Assembly (NCBI GenBank): GCA_039707655.1
Contig: CM077665.1
Location: forward strand, 135,055,148-135,119,147
Direction of reading: 5' to 3'
DNA from: Elymus sibiricus
Lineage: Eukaryota > Streptophyta > Magnoliopsida > Poales > Poaceae
DNA length: 64,000 nucleotides
Shown here: one piece after another, positions 11,419-23,036 of the stretch
How the letters are laid out: every line of letters begins with the position of its first letter
Numbering within the stretch: position 1 is the stretch's first letter
Notes under the pieces: model-generated
What the model saw: only the letters and a program-made list of their open reading frames with translations
Databases searched by the model: none
What the model was told of the DNA's origin: nothing
Program-made: the position numbers and the translations under genes

Positions 11419-13313
11419 AACCTACCCCCCTTAGGATGAATCTCGTCCTTGAGATTCAGTTGCTCAGGGAACAAGTACGGATATGCGGATCTCAAGAAAT
11501 CTTCTCTTTCCCATGTAGCCTCTTCCTCAGTATGGTGCTCCCATAGCACCTTGTAAAACCTGATCACCTTACTCCTGGTAGTTCTTTTCATTTCATCCAG
11601 GATCCTGATAGGCTTATCTTCATAGGTCAGGTCTTTAGCCAGCTCTAACTCACTCATATCCTCTTGCTTGATTGGTGGTGCAATGCACTTTCTTAATTGT
11701 GATATGTGGAAGACATCATGCACATCTGATAACTCCGGTGGTAATTCCAACTGATATGCCACTCTGCCTCTTCTAGCAATCACTGGAAAGGGACCGATAT
11801 ACCTTGGTGCAAGCTTTCCCCGGGTATGGAATCTCTTCACTCCCTTCATGGGGGTTACTCGGAGGTACGCGTATTCTCCGGGCTCAAAGGTCACTTCCCG
11901 GTGCTATGGGTCATAATAGCTCATTTGCCGGGACTTGGCTGCTCGAAGACGCTCCTGAATATCCTTGACCTGCTTCTCAGCCTCGAGCATCAAATCCGCG
12001 CCGAAGATACGGCTATCTCCTGTCTGGGACCAATTTAAGGGGGTGCGGCACTTCCGTCCATATAGTGCCTCAAATGGTGACATCTTCAAACTTGACTGAT
12101 AACTGTTGTTATAGGAGAATTCCGCATAGGGTAGGTTGTCTTCCCATTTGGGTCCATGGGTAAGGGCACAAGACCGAAGCATATCCTCCAGTATCTCGTT
12201 CACTCTTTCGGTCTGTCCGTCTGTCTGCGGATGGTATGCCGCGCTATGCTTTAGCATGGTTCCCAAAGCTTGATGTAGTCGCAGCCAGAATGCTGAGGTA
12301 AATAGGGAGCCCCTATCTGAAGTAATGGACTTGGGTACTCCATGAAGGCTGACTATCTGAGACATGTAGAGTTGTGCAAGCTGGTTTGCGTTAAAAGTGG
12401 CCTTTACCGGAATAAAGTGAGCCACTTTTGTGAGTATATCCACAGTAACCAAGATAGCATCATTGCCTCTTGTTGACTTGGGCAGTCCAACAATGAAGTC
12501 CATACATATGTCGTCCCATTTTGACTGGGGAACCGGTAAAGGTTGCAGTAGCCCAGTGGGTTTCTGATGTTCAGCCTTGACTTTGTTGCATATGTCACAG
12601 CAGGCGACATAGTAGGCTATATCCCTTCGCATTCCTGGCCACCAAAATATCTCTCTTAGATCCTGATACATCTTTGTGCCTCCCGGGTGGATAGAGTATG
12701 CGGACTCATGAGCTTCTCTGAGTATCTGCTGCCTCAGGTTATTCTGATCGGGCACACATATCCGCTTCTCAAACCATAAGGTGCCTTGGTCATCCGTGTG
12801 GAAGGACTTGGCCTTCCCTTTCGGAATCAGCTCCTTGATCTCTTTTATTTCTTCATCTGGCTCTTGGGCCTTCTTAATTTCTTCCATAAGTGTTGGAGTA
12901 ATTTCCAAAGTTTCCGAGTTAATTGGGCCGCATAGCACCATATTAAGCTCAGCGAATTCTTCTTGTAACCGTGGATGGAGACTTCCCATTAGTGCATTCA
13001 CGGTGCTCTGTTTTCTGCTGAGGGCGTCAGCGACCACATTAGCATTTCCCGAATGATAATTTATTCCAATGTTATAGTCCTTGACTAGCTCAAGCCATCT
13101 TCGCTGTCTGAGATTCAGGTCAGGTTGAGGGAAAATATACTTGAGACTCTTATGGTCTGTGTATATTTCACAACGTTGTCCAATAAGGTAATGCCTCCAA
13201 ATCTTCAAGGCATGAACCACGGCTGCTAATTCCAAATCATGCGTGGGGTAGTTCTCCTCATGAGGTCGTAGCTGTCTGGATGCATATGCTACAACCTTTC
13301 CTTCTTGCATCAA
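11406..13313 (-). pseudogene. pol: E3 pol: RNase H, integrase and chromodomain
   Basis: RNase H motifs ([31 protein letters not shown]) open the region. The integrase zinc finger uses H202, H209, C239 and C242 of the piece starting at 13313. The catalytic triad is D272 ([11 protein letters not shown]), D333 (SDRGSLF) and E369 ([10 protein letters not shown]), with D-35-E spacing. An in-frame TAG at about 11895-11903 precedes the C-terminal part with the GPF/Y motif (KLAPRYIGPFPV) and a chromodomain-like end (VLWEHHTEEEATWERE). In chromoviruses this domain guides insertion to particular chromatin. Two stops, one here and one at the start, disable it. Confidence 0.93.
11419..11435 (-). promoter_or_regulatory. 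E3 polypurine tract
   Basis: On the minus strand CCTAAGGGGGGTAGGTT abuts the 3' LTR start. It is the expected plus-strand primer. The last pol codons overlap it, with the stop at 11406 inside the LTR. Confidence 0.8.
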
Positions 13314-13328
13314 TAGGCAGCCGATTCC

Positions 13329-15011
13329 TCATCTGGAAGCATCGCAGTATATGTCGAAGCTCTTGTGGATGTCTGGAAGAACTAGGACAGGTGCGGTAGT
13401 TAGCCTTGTCTTCAGCTCCAGGAAGCTGCTATCACACTCCGTCGTCCGGACGAATCTTTGATTTTTCTTGAGCAATTCCGTCAGTGGCTTTGCTATTTTG
13501 GAGAAGCCTTCTATGAAACGTCGATAGTAGCCTGCCAATCCCAGGAAGCTACGGACTTCGGTCACCAAGGCTGGTGTCTTCCAATTCAATACCGCAGTCA
13601 CTTTACTGGGGTCGACTGCTACTCCTTGTTCTGACAGAATGTGCCCTAGAAATCCCACCTCTTTTAGCCAAAATTCACACTTACTGAACTTGGCATACAG
13701 ACGATGGGTCCTTAATCTTTCCAAGATAGCACGGAGGTGTTGCTTATGCTCTTCTTCATCCTTGGAATATATCAGGATATCATCGATGAACACCACCACA
13801 AATTTGCCCAGAAAATCCATGAAGACCTTGTTCATCATGCTCATGAAATAAGCTGGAGCATTCGTCAGTCCAAATGACATGACTATAAATTCATACAGAC
13901 CATATCGGGTGGTGAATGTTGTCTTGGGTATATCCTCTTTTCTGATTTTTAGCTGATGATACCCGGTTCGGAGGTCAATCTTGGAGAATACCCGTGCTCC
14001 ATTCAGCTGGTCGAACAAGTCGTCAATGCGAGGGAGCGGGTACTTATTCTTGATGGTGACCTCATTCAGCTGGTGATAGTCTACGTACATTTGTAGACTT
14101 CCATCCTTCTTCTTGACAAAGAGTACTGGTGATCCCCATGGCGAGATGCTTGGGCGGATATACCCTTTTTGCAACAATTCATCCAACTGCTTCTTTAGTT
14201 CTGCCAACTCTGGACCTGGCATACGGTAGTATTTCCTATAAATTGGAGCAGTACCGGGAAATACTTCGATTGCAAACTCCAATTCCCGGTCGGGTGGCAT
14301 CCCTGGTAATTCCTCGGGAAATACATCTGGAAATTCGCAAACTACCGGAATCAAGTTCATATCCGTGATGGTAGTTTGGTATGCCATTCCCTTCTTCGAC
14401 ATCATCCTGCTGGCAAGGAATTGTACAGTTTGTCCTGCCGGGTTAACTAGTGTCACTGTCCTGGTGGCACAGTTGATGCATACCCGATGGGGTGTCAACC
14501 AGTCCATCCCTAGTATTACATCCAATCCCGAAGATTCAATGGCAACGAGAGCAGCTGGAAATTTAACTCCATGAATCGAAATTTCCAGATCTCTATATAT
14601 CAGATTTGTTCTGAGCAAGGAGCCAAGGGATTGTACCCACATGATTTTATCCAAAAGCGAAGGAGAAAATTTGTGCAAGGTGGCAAAACTCCGCGAAATA
14701 AACGAATGGGAAGCCCCGGAATCAAATAAAATTACTGCGGGTATGTTGTTAACAGAAAACATACCGAGGACTACTTCTGGAGCTTCGCAGGCTTCCTCAG
14801 CGGAGATATGATGGACGCGTCCGTGGCAGAAGTTATGATTGGGGCGGCGTCCAATAGTATTGACCTGCGGCTTGACGTCGGAAGATGGCTTCCCGTTGTT
14901 GGCGGGGCACTGTTTGGAGTAGTGTCCGCTTTGCCCGCAAGTAAAGCAAGTATTATTGTGGCGGCAGTCCTCTAGCACTGGCTGTTTGTCGAAGGTCTTA
15001 TTCTGGCTCAC
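13329..15011 (-). pseudogene. pol: E3 pol: zinc knuckle, protease and reverse transcriptase
   Basis: It starts with the gag CCHC knuckle [14 protein letters not shown] (residues 22-35, C-X2-C-X4-H-X4-C). The aspartic protease follows ([13 protein letters not shown], Asp at 97), then [31 protein letters not shown] and the catalytic [11 protein letters not shown] (FIDD at 408-411). The frame closes with FDIYCDASR at the start of RNase H, where a stop separates it from the next piece. All pieces of gag-pol are in the same frame, so the original was one polyprotein. Confidence 0.95.
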
Positions 15012-15050
15012 TGTCTTATTGTTGTTGCCATTGCTCCATGTGGGCTTGTA

Positions 15051-15887
15051 TTAAGATGGACCTGGCTGCCAAGTGTGTTGCTTCTGCGCAAACTGCTCAC
15101 GGTTGTCCTTCTTGGGTTCAAATTTCCGCTTGCGGTCATCATTCCCGGACTTATGCTCCCTTTCAGCTATGAAAGCCTTACTCACCAAGGTCTGGAAGTC
15201 CGGAAAGTCCAGCATGCAGAGCTGACAATGGAGAGTGTGGTTCAGTCCTCCCAAGAACCGGTCTATCTTCCTTTCTTCAGTAGACACGTCATGAGTAGAG
15301 TACCGTGCTAGATTGTTGAACTTGTTCAGGTACTCTGCCACAGACATATTTCCTTGTGTAAGCGCAAGGAACTCCCTTTCCTTTACTTTCATTATGCCTG
15401 TAGGAATATGATATTTGCGGAATAACTCCTTGAACTTCTCCCAGGAAATTTCTTCTTCAGAAGGCCACGTTGCCTTTGTGTTGTCCCACCATATAGCTGC
15501 TGGCCCTTCTAAGTAGTGAGTGGCAAAAGGGACCTTATCTGATTCCTCACAGCGAGCTATGTCCAGTTTCTTTTCTATAGTCCTTAGCCAATCATCCGCT
15601 TCTATAGGGTCCACAGCTTGACCAAAATTGGGTGGCTTTGTGCGCTGGAAGTCAGACAACTTGGAGTGTGTTCCATTATGATTGTGATTCTGGCCCACCA
15701 TAGCTTGCATACTTTTCAGGAATTCCATAAGATCCTGGTTCCGTTTTCCCTCAAACATCCTCATGATCTGATCAGTGGTGGGTGCTTGAGGTGGTGGGGG
15801 TGGTAAGTCTTCTGGTGGTTGCCCTGCTTGTCTGGCGGATCGACGGACGGGGTTTCCATCGCCGCCTTGGCTACAACTCCTCTTCAT
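15051..15887 (-). pseudogene. gag: E3 gag capsid region
   Basis: Gag forms the particle in which reverse transcription takes place. The frame is open from 16013, but the start is better placed at the Met at 15887 (MKRSCSQGGDGNPVRRSAR), since the hydrophobic lead before it is unlike gag. Retrotransposon gag motifs include DDWLRTIEKKLDIARC, AIWWDNTKATWPSE, WEKFKELFRKYHIP and EREFLALTQGNMSVAEYL. A TAA at 15051 cuts it off just before the zinc knuckle; the next piece continues in the same frame. Confidence 0.93.
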
Positions 15888-16123
15888 CCTAAATTTGTTC
15901 CCATTGCAAAATACCGAATCGATGAGCAACATCCATAAGGGAAACACAGTAGTATGACACCAGGAGGAAAATACGCGAAAAAGGCGAATAAAGAAAACAA
16001 CATAATTATACAAGATAACCCAACATCATACATGGCAAGCTAGTAGGGGAATATCATGGCTTGACTACTCATACGGCAGTTGACATATGCAAAGATGCAT
16101 GCACAACAACTCAAGCCTCCACT

Positions 16124-16960
16124 CTAGTGGCGCGGGTGGCACGAACACTGACAGACTGAAGACTCCTCGTCATCTGATCCTGAGTTGGAGTCAGAACTGA
16201 TGATATGGATCTCATCCTCCGGACCAAAGGAAACACGACGACGCTGCTGGGACGGTTCTCCCTCCGGGGTGGAAGGAGCACAACGCCTCAGCATCGGAGC
16301 AGCTGGAGTGCCTAGGAGTGAGGACCACTCTGACGGGGTCTCACGGCGGCTACCAGACAAAAAGCCTGGTGGCACAGTAGTGCTAGAAGGAGCCTCAAAC
16401 CTGGGTGGAGGTGGAACTGGTGGTGGATATATAGGTGGAAAGATAGGCTGAGGTGGAGGTGGAACTGGTGCCACGGCTGCAAGTGCCCCTAGGACACGAG
16501 AGAGCTCCTCAGCCAAGGATATGATCGTGCGACAACTGGCGTTCGGATAACGAGCCAGAACAGAAGTCGCACGATCACACGCCAGGTCAACTGGCGTGAA
16601 AATGACTCGCCCTGTCGTAGGCGACAGGGTGGGATAGTGGAAGAAACCTGGATGAGTCTGCATCTCAACCTCGTGGAAGCGCAAGTCAGTGAGAGCCTCC
16701 ATCGCAGCAAACTGGATCGCCAACTCCGGGGTGGAAGCCGTTCCGCCCTTGGAAGAGCGAGAGTAGATACCAAGGTCCGAGCTCGCGATCAGGAAAGCCT
16801 CTGCGTGGTACTCATAGACTGACTCAGCAAGCTGCTCCCGAAACACCAGGTACACTGGATCTTCGCCGTGGGGGTACAGTCGAAGCCAGACGTTCCGGAG
16901 CCGTACTGGAAAGGTGGATGGTGCAGGCTCAAAATGGTAGTGGTATGGAACTGGTGCCAT
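16124..16960 (-). CDS. E3 accessory frame upstream of gag, 278 codons, intact
   Basis: An unbroken frame lies between the primer site and gag, a place usually non-coding in chromoviruses. I do not recognise the protein. Residues 20-100 are compact and mixed (VWLRLYPHGEDPVYLVF, then YHAEAFLIAS and ELAIQFAAMEALTDLR). That pattern loosely recalls a double-stranded-RNA-binding fold (strand, strand, then a helix with AAxxAL), which is inference only. Residues 160-200 are Pro-rich; residues 245-270 are acidic and Ser-rich; the end is Cys/His-rich (CQCSCHPRH). It is intact while gag-pol of the same copy has three stops. It is in a different frame from gag, about 150 bp after the primer site. Confidence 0.65.
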   Translation of the reverse strand: MAPVPYHYHFEPAPSTFPVRLRNVWLRLYPHGEDPVYLVFREQLAESVYEYHAEAFLIASSDLGIYSRSSKGGTASTPELAIQFAAMEALTDLRFHEVEMQTHPGFFHYPTLSPTTGRVIFTPVDLACDRATSVLARYPNASCRTIISLAEELSRVLGALAAVAPVPPPPQPIFPPIYPPPVPPPPRFEAPSSTTVPPGFLSGSRRETPSEWSSLLGTPAAPMLRRCAPSTPEGEPSQQRRRVSFGPEDEIHIISSDSNSGSDDEESSVCQCSCHPRH

Positions 16961-17109
16961 CTACACTCACAATGCCCACGGTTAGTAAAACAATGAATCA
17001 TGATGCATGCCATGCAACAATCAAATGCAGCAAGCAAGATGCACACTCAAAGCCCTATACTAATCGTGGTTCTAGCGCTGGTTAACTAGGGTGTCCTACA
17101 GTCAGCATG

Positions 17110-17121
17110 GCTCTGATACCA
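17110..17121 (-). promoter_or_regulatory. E3 primer binding site (initiator Met tRNA)
   Basis: On the minus strand TGGTATCAGAGC, complementary to the 3' end of plant initiator Met tRNA, begins five bases after the 5' LTR end. It fixes the element orientation as leftward. Confidence 0.9.
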
Positions 17122-17126
17122 AGCGT

Positions 17127-20100
17127 TGTGGCACCCCGGCTCAGAGAACCGGATTACCAGTGTTTCCAACCCAGAGATCATGTCTTCTAGAAACACACAA
17201 CAACTAGGTATAGAACATAACTGAACTTTATTGATAGATGTCGGGTATAAACTCATATTTTACAATGATAGCGAGGACAAAGGCACCCTCGGTGCTATGA
17301 CAGTATCCACATTATTTATGGAACATAGCAGGGCCTCGGAACTACTAAGTACTTCTACGGCGTAGCGGAACATAGCGGCAACTCCATCCACAGGGACACT
17401 GCTGTGGACACATCCTAGCTATCGTAGCACGAACCATCAGGACCTCTGTCCTCAGCTTCTCCTGCATCTGGCATGATACGCCAGGTGAGTACTTTGAATG
17501 TACTCGCAAGCTCACGACAACCAAGTAATGCAGCAAACCATAGCATGGCAATCAACATGTTAAGGTCTTAAGCAATTCACTTACTGTACCGGTTACCAAC
17601 TTACTCTCTTCCGGTTGTCCCACAACCCTCGGAATACTCATCAACCGTCGAGTACTTCCGATCATAAGACGAGTTCTTCCATCATTACTAACACGGTTAT
17701 GGTTGACCACCTACTAAGGTCTGGACGGGCTGTCCAATACCGTGGACGCGGCTACTCGAATAGATTTTTCACTCTGCAGGGGTTGCGTACTTTACCCACA
17801 CCATGAAGCACCTGGCCTCGTGATCCCACTCGGGTGGACCAGCATTGCTTTAACGAAACCTGTCTGACCCGCGACTCTCCCATCGTACCACCGGCATTCA
17901 TCCTCCCCCGGAGTCCTGCCCTTTGTGGCCCTTGTGTCCTCATGACACCTGCCACCGTCGTGGCCAAACTAAACTATCCCAAATGGGGACGCCGGCACAA
18001 AACTCAACTGGCTCACAGGGTTATTGCCGCCTACCTGATCAGGGTAGCACGCGCGCATAACCCTCCCTCTTTGGAGGTACCGGTGAAAGAGCATGCGATC
18101 AGACCAAGTCAAGGCCGTCCCATACCGGCAAATGTGGTTGCACGGGTAAGCCCGGATAGGTGACTCGAGATCAACCACTATGCTCACTTAGCAAATATAG
18201 TGGTTTAACACATTATACAACTAAGCATTTAAATTAAATACTATGAACTATACTATAGCAATTAATTAAACCTAATGCATGAAAATATGCAATGCTATTG
18301 AATATGCTTCATGAAATGGGTATCATGGCTTGCCTTGCTCTGTTGGGTTGTTCAAACACTCCTGGTCTTCAAAATCACCAAAGTTCCCTTCTGAAAATAT
18401 TTTTAAAATGCAAAAGGAAATGTCACATAATGCATTTTTGTTAACCAGAAATTCTGTGGATAAGGGAAAAATACCAAACTTGGTCAGAAATTAAAGGGGG
18501 TCAATACAAACACAATGCAAAAAGAATCAACTGAATTGGACTTGTAGATTAAAAGTTATTCAAGGTCAAAGTTTCTGGTCAAAATGAATTAAATAATTGA
18601 AATTCAGAAAATACCAGAAAACCTCCAGCGGCCACGTCGAAGGCGTATTCTCTGAATACGCCTCCACTCGTACCGCTTCGGGCACGGGCTGGAGTCGCTG
18701 ACAAGTGGGGCCCCAGTCTGTTTAAACAGAGGGAGAGGGAGACAGGGAGGAGCAGTGGCTCACCGGCGACGCTCACCGGCGATAGGGACGGTGGCGTGAC
18801 TAGGAAATGGTCAGGATGGATCGGGCGCTCAACGGCGGTTCTCCCTGTACCCGTAGCTCCTCCGGAGGTGGATGGACGGCGTCACCCCGTTCCTCTCCGG
18901 CGGGTGGATGCTTCGAGGGTCGGCGGCGGCGACGACTCCGGCAGCAATCCGGTTGGGCAGGGGCTCAGGAAGGACCAGGGGGACAGGCTGAGTGCGATGG
19001 TGGGGTTGGTTGTAGCTGGGAAGGAGAGGAGGTGGCTGGCGACAGAAGGGATTCGGGCGGCGGAACCTTCGCCGGAGCTGAGGGAGACGAGCTCCCGGCT
19101 CTTGCTGGGGCGCTCTGGAGTCGATTGGAGGATGGCGAGGAGGGGTGAGGAGCTCGGAGGGGCTGGGCAGGGCCTTTTATAGGCTGGAGGCGAAGGCGGC
19201 CGGGTTCTCTGGAACGGCCGGAGCCGTGGGCATGTTGCCGGGGCAAGGACGGCTAGCTGGCTGTCCGGGAGCGGCGACGAGATGGAAGAGGGTAGAGGCA
19301 TTGAATGGCGAAGCGACGGCTCGCGAGGAAGATGACGACCCGCTCACCCACTGTGGCCGCACGGGCGCCACAGTTCCCGAGCATCGTGGTGGCCGCCGAG
19401 GGCGATTCCGGTAAGGGAGAAGGGTCTGGAGGGTCCAGGTAGAAGAAGGAGACGACGTCAGCACGCTAGGACAAGGTACGGCTACGCGGTCGTCGGCCTC
19501 CGACGAGAATCGAGACTGCCGGCGCTCAGAGCGCGGTTTTGGCAGGCTGGCTATGCGGTCACCATGTGCATGGGCACACGCGGCCCGAGCTGGCCTGCCG
19601 GGCCGTGTCTGGTGCATTGTCCTTGCACTCTGGAACCTCCTCGTGGCACTGGCTTGCCTAGTAACCCACTGAGATGAAAGGTATTATCACCAACAGTTTA
19701 CTGTCAGCAACTTGGGGAGGTTCTGGAGAGAAAATAAGATAGAGATGATGCTAGAGGAGATGTCTAGTGGGATCTACTTTGGAAGGACTACAAACTGGCA
19801 CAGTTTGAGAAAGTTTGAAAAAGCTTTGAAGGCAGTTCCTATGTAAACTACCATTCTGGTCCAGGATCTAAATGAGCTTGTGGCACTCACATAGTTGATC
19901 TGTTGAGGATGAAACTTGGTGGAGGGAAGTTATTTGGTAGTGAGCTCATGCCATAAAAATTTCAGAGCAATTGTGCACCCCTAGCTAGTACTTCCTTCAC
20001 AAAGCTTTTAAATAAGCAGAACCTTGCCAGAGCCTTGCTGCTAAAAATTTGCAATGGACCAGATGATATTTTTGGATATTGTGGCTATATAGGATCCCTA

Positions 20101-20562
20101 GGAGCTTGGGGAATTTATTGAGAATTTTCTGAGATAGGAAAAATGGGGTTGCTTCACAATGGACCAATTCTGGCCAATGAAGAAATAATTATTCTAGCCA
20201 TAATTGTACATTGGGCAATGGAATATTTTTAGAGATTATGGAATCATATGATGATGATAAGGTGTGGAAAAAGTTTGGGAATTTATTGATGATCCAAACT
20301 ATAGGTTGCTTCACAACCCATAGTGATGACATAATTTCCCAAACAAAGAAAAGGGTTTATTGGAAAAGATTTAATATTGGAAATTGATCCAGGAGAGATG
20401 TAGAAAGGTTTTGGCAAGATGAAGATGGTTCTGGGTTACTTGGGAACATATTCAAAGAATCATAGGTCCAAAGCAACTGGAAAGGTTTGAAAATCATCCA
20501 AATTTGCAAATAAAACCCAAATGATTTTGAAAAGAAAAAGTTGCCAAAATCAGGGTGTCACA
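17127..20562 (-). repeat. E3 5' LTR (right)
   Basis: Same length and content as the left LTR. It contains the minus-strand TATA box (19173-19181) and the stem-loop at 18641-18663. Its outer end is followed by the target-site copy AGTGC at 20563-20567 and then E2 RNase H. Confidence 0.95.
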
Positions 20563-20736
20563 AGTGCCTCATATTCGGCCGCGTTGTTTGAGTCAGCGTA
20601 CATGATCTGAAGTACGTATCGGATGTTGTCCCAGGTGGGGATGTGAGGTTAACTCCAGCCCCCAGTCCGGCAAGAGTTTTGGATCCATCGAACTACATCA
20701 TCCAATGAGCATATGTGCTATACTCTCTGGGGAGCT
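20563..20736 (-). pseudogene. pol: E2 pol: fragment of RNase H between E3 and E4
   Basis: Reading leftward, the 174 bp encode FDGSKTLAGLGAGV, a frameshift near 20640, and YVLQIMYADSNNAAEYEA, the central RNase H motifs of gypsy elements. A stop (TAG) lies before FDGS. The frame connects to 30972-30998 on the right and to 7982 on the left. Confidence 0.9.
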
Positions 20737-22253
20737 TGATACGTCCATTTTGCATCATGATTTCGTACTATTATTTTTAATGTTTTATGCATAATAACGC
20801 TTTATGGGGTAATTCTAATGCCTTTTCTCTCATAATTTGCAAGGTTTACTCAAAGAAGGAGAATGCCGGCAGCCGGAATTCTGGACCTGAAAAATCATGT
20901 CAGAGATACCTATTTTGCACATCTCCAAATGAGCTGAAACTTTATGGAGATTCTTTGTGGAATATATAAGAAATATTGGAGCAAAGAACTACCAGAGGGG
21001 GCCACCCTGGTGAGCACAAGACACCAGGGTGCGCCAGCCACCCCAGGCGCGCCCTGGTGGGTGGTGCTCACCCTGGCCCACCTCCGGAGCCCATCTTCTC
21101 GTATAAATTCTGATTTAACCTAAAAAAATCAGAGGAGAACTTTCGGGACGGAATGCTGCTGTATCGAGGCGGAACTTGGGCAGGAGCACTGTTGCCCTCC
21201 GGCGGAGCGATTCTGCCGGGGGAACTTCCCTCCTGGAGGGGGAAATCAAAGCCATCGTCATCACCAACAACCCTCTCATCTTGGGGAGACCAATCTTCAT
21301 CAACATCTTCAACAGCACCATCTCCTCTCAAACCCTAGTTCATTTCTTGTGTTCAATCTTTGTACCGGAACCTTAGATTGGTACTTGTGGGTGACTAGTA
21401 GTGTTGATTACCTTGCGTAGTTGATTGCTATATGGTTTATTTGGTGGAACATTATATGTTCAGATCTATTATGCTATTCAATACCTCTCTGATCTTTAGC
21501 ATGAGTATTATTTGTGAGTAGTTACCTTTGTTCTTGAGGTCACGGGAGAAGTCATGTTGCAAGTAATCATGTGAAGTTGATATGTGATCGATATTTTGAT
21601 GATATGTATGTTGTGATTCCCTTAGTGGTGTCATGTGAACGTCGACTACATGACACTTCACCATCCTTGGGCCTAAGGGAATGCATTGTGGAGTAGTTAT
21701 TAGATGATGGGTTGCTAGAGTGATAGAAGCTTAAACCCTAGTTTATGCGCTACTTCGTAAGGGGCTGATTTGGGTCCATATGTTTAATGCTATGGTTAGA
21801 CTTTGTCTTAATACTTTTCTCGTGGTTGCGGATGCTTGCGAGGGGGTTAATCATAAGTAGGTTGTTAGTTCAATTAAGAACAGCACCTTAGCACCAGTCC
21901 ACCCACGTATCAAATTATCAAAGTAGCGAACACAAATCAAACCAACATGATGAAAGTGACTAGATGAAATTCCAATGTACCCTCAAGAACACCTTGCCTA
22001 TCATAAGACATCGTTTTAGCCTGTCCTTTTCTATAAAAAGGATTGGGCTACCTTGATGCACTTTATTTACCGTTACCATTACTTGCTCGTTACAAATTAT
22101 CTTGCTATCAAACTACCTGTTACCTATTATTTCAGTGCTTGCAGAAATTACCTTGCTAAAAACCACTTGTCAATTCCTTATGCTCCTCGTTGGGTTCGAC
22201 AATCTTACTTATCGAAAGGACTACGATTGATCCCCTATACTTGTGGGTCATCA
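20737..22253 (+). repeat. E4 5' LTR
   Basis: It matches the 3' copy over its full length, including the GC-rich hairpin and TATA box and the end TTGTGGGTCATCA. It is followed by ten bases and the primer binding site. Confidence 0.93.
20997..21109 (+). promoter_or_regulatory. GC-rich stem-loop and TATA box in the E4 LTR
   Basis: The inner stem pairs CACCAGGGTGCGCC (21022-21035) with GGCGCGCCCTGGTG (21046-21059), one G-T pair. An outer arm pairs TGAGCAC with GTGCTCA. TATAAATT follows at 21102-21109. The 3' LTR has the same hairpin (29739-29750 with 29768-29779, 12 bp perfect) and TATA box at 29822-29829. Confidence 0.7.
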
Positions 22254-22264
22254 ATACTCTTTTC

Positions 22265-22282
22265 TGGCGTCGTTGCCGGGGA
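22265..22282 (+). promoter_or_regulatory. E4 primer binding site
   Basis: TGGCGTCGTTGCCGGGGA just inside the 5' LTR is the form typical of Athila-type elements. It is usually read as Asp-tRNA derived; the tRNA identity is from memory. Confidence 0.75.
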
Positions 22283-22359
22283 GTGCAGCGCTCTTGGTAA
22301 GTGGAAATCGGTAAGGAAAAATTTATACTACGTGCTGAAATTTACTGTTGCTTGACACT

Positions 22360-23036
22360 ATGGAAACCAATCCTTTGAGGGGTTTGTTCAGGGTATCTTC
22401 ACCTCGACCGGAACCACAATTAGTTACCCCTCAACCTACTGCACCTACTAAAAATATTGGTTATGAAATTCCTTCGGGTATGTTAGAACAACTGCTGGCT
22501 AATCCTTATGCAGGTGACGGAACTGAACATCCTGATATGCAACTAATACATGTGGATGAAATTTGTGGATTATTTAAGCATGCTGGACTATCCGGAGATG
22601 AAGTTAAGAAGAAGGTTTTCCCTTTATCTTTGAAGGGAAAGGCATTGATAAGGTATAGGCTATGTGATGATACTGGATCATGGATCTGGAATCGATTACA
22701 ATTGGAATTCCGGCTTGGGGGAGGCTTAAGTCAATGTTATATTAATGCCCCAATCATGAGCTCTCGAGAGAAATTGTTATTCAGAATTTTTATGCGCGGC
22801 TTTCTCATAATGATCAAACCATGCTCAATACTTCTTGTGCTGGTTCTTTTATGAAGAAGACTATTGAATTCAAGTGGGATCTCTTGGAAAGGATTAAACG
22901 CAACTCTGAAGATTGGGAACTCGATGAAGGTAATGAGGCAGGTATTAAGCTTGAGTTTGATTGTGTTAAATTCTTTATGAATACCGATGCTTTTATAAGT
23001 TTAGCACTAAATATGGACTTGACTCTGAGATGGTAG
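22360..23036 (+). pseudogene. gag: E4 gag
   Basis: The first ATG after the primer site gives METNPLRGLFRVSSPRP. A gag core follows with MQLIHVDEICGLFKHAG, KVFPLSLKGKALIRYR and SWIWNRLQLEFR. The frame shifts near 22730 and ends early; later pieces continue in another frame (FMKKTIEFKWDLLERI). Gag would form the virus-like particle. It is shorter than usual for the clade and broken. Confidence 0.8.

Larger units (their letters stand above)
7983..20562 (-). mobile_element. E3: complete Tekay-like chromovirus (Ty3-gypsy), 12,580 bp
   Basis: Both LTRs are 3,436 bp (7983-11418 and 17127-20562), begin TGT and end ACA, and are flanked by AGTGC at 7978-7982 and 20563-20567. The element sits in RNase H of E2. 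On the minus strand the order is 5' LTR, Met-tRNA primer site, an extra frame, gag, protease, RT, RNase H, integrase with chromodomain, purine tract, 3' LTR. Only three stop codons and no frameshift break gag-pol. The LTRs differ at about ten sites in the first 170 bp and less elsewhere by eye. Assignment to the Tekay clade is inferred. Confidence 0.95.

Noticed and set aside
17110..17121. Possible tRNA gene at the Met-tRNA match
   Set aside because: Only the short primer-site match is present, in the expected place inside an LTR; no cloverleaf.
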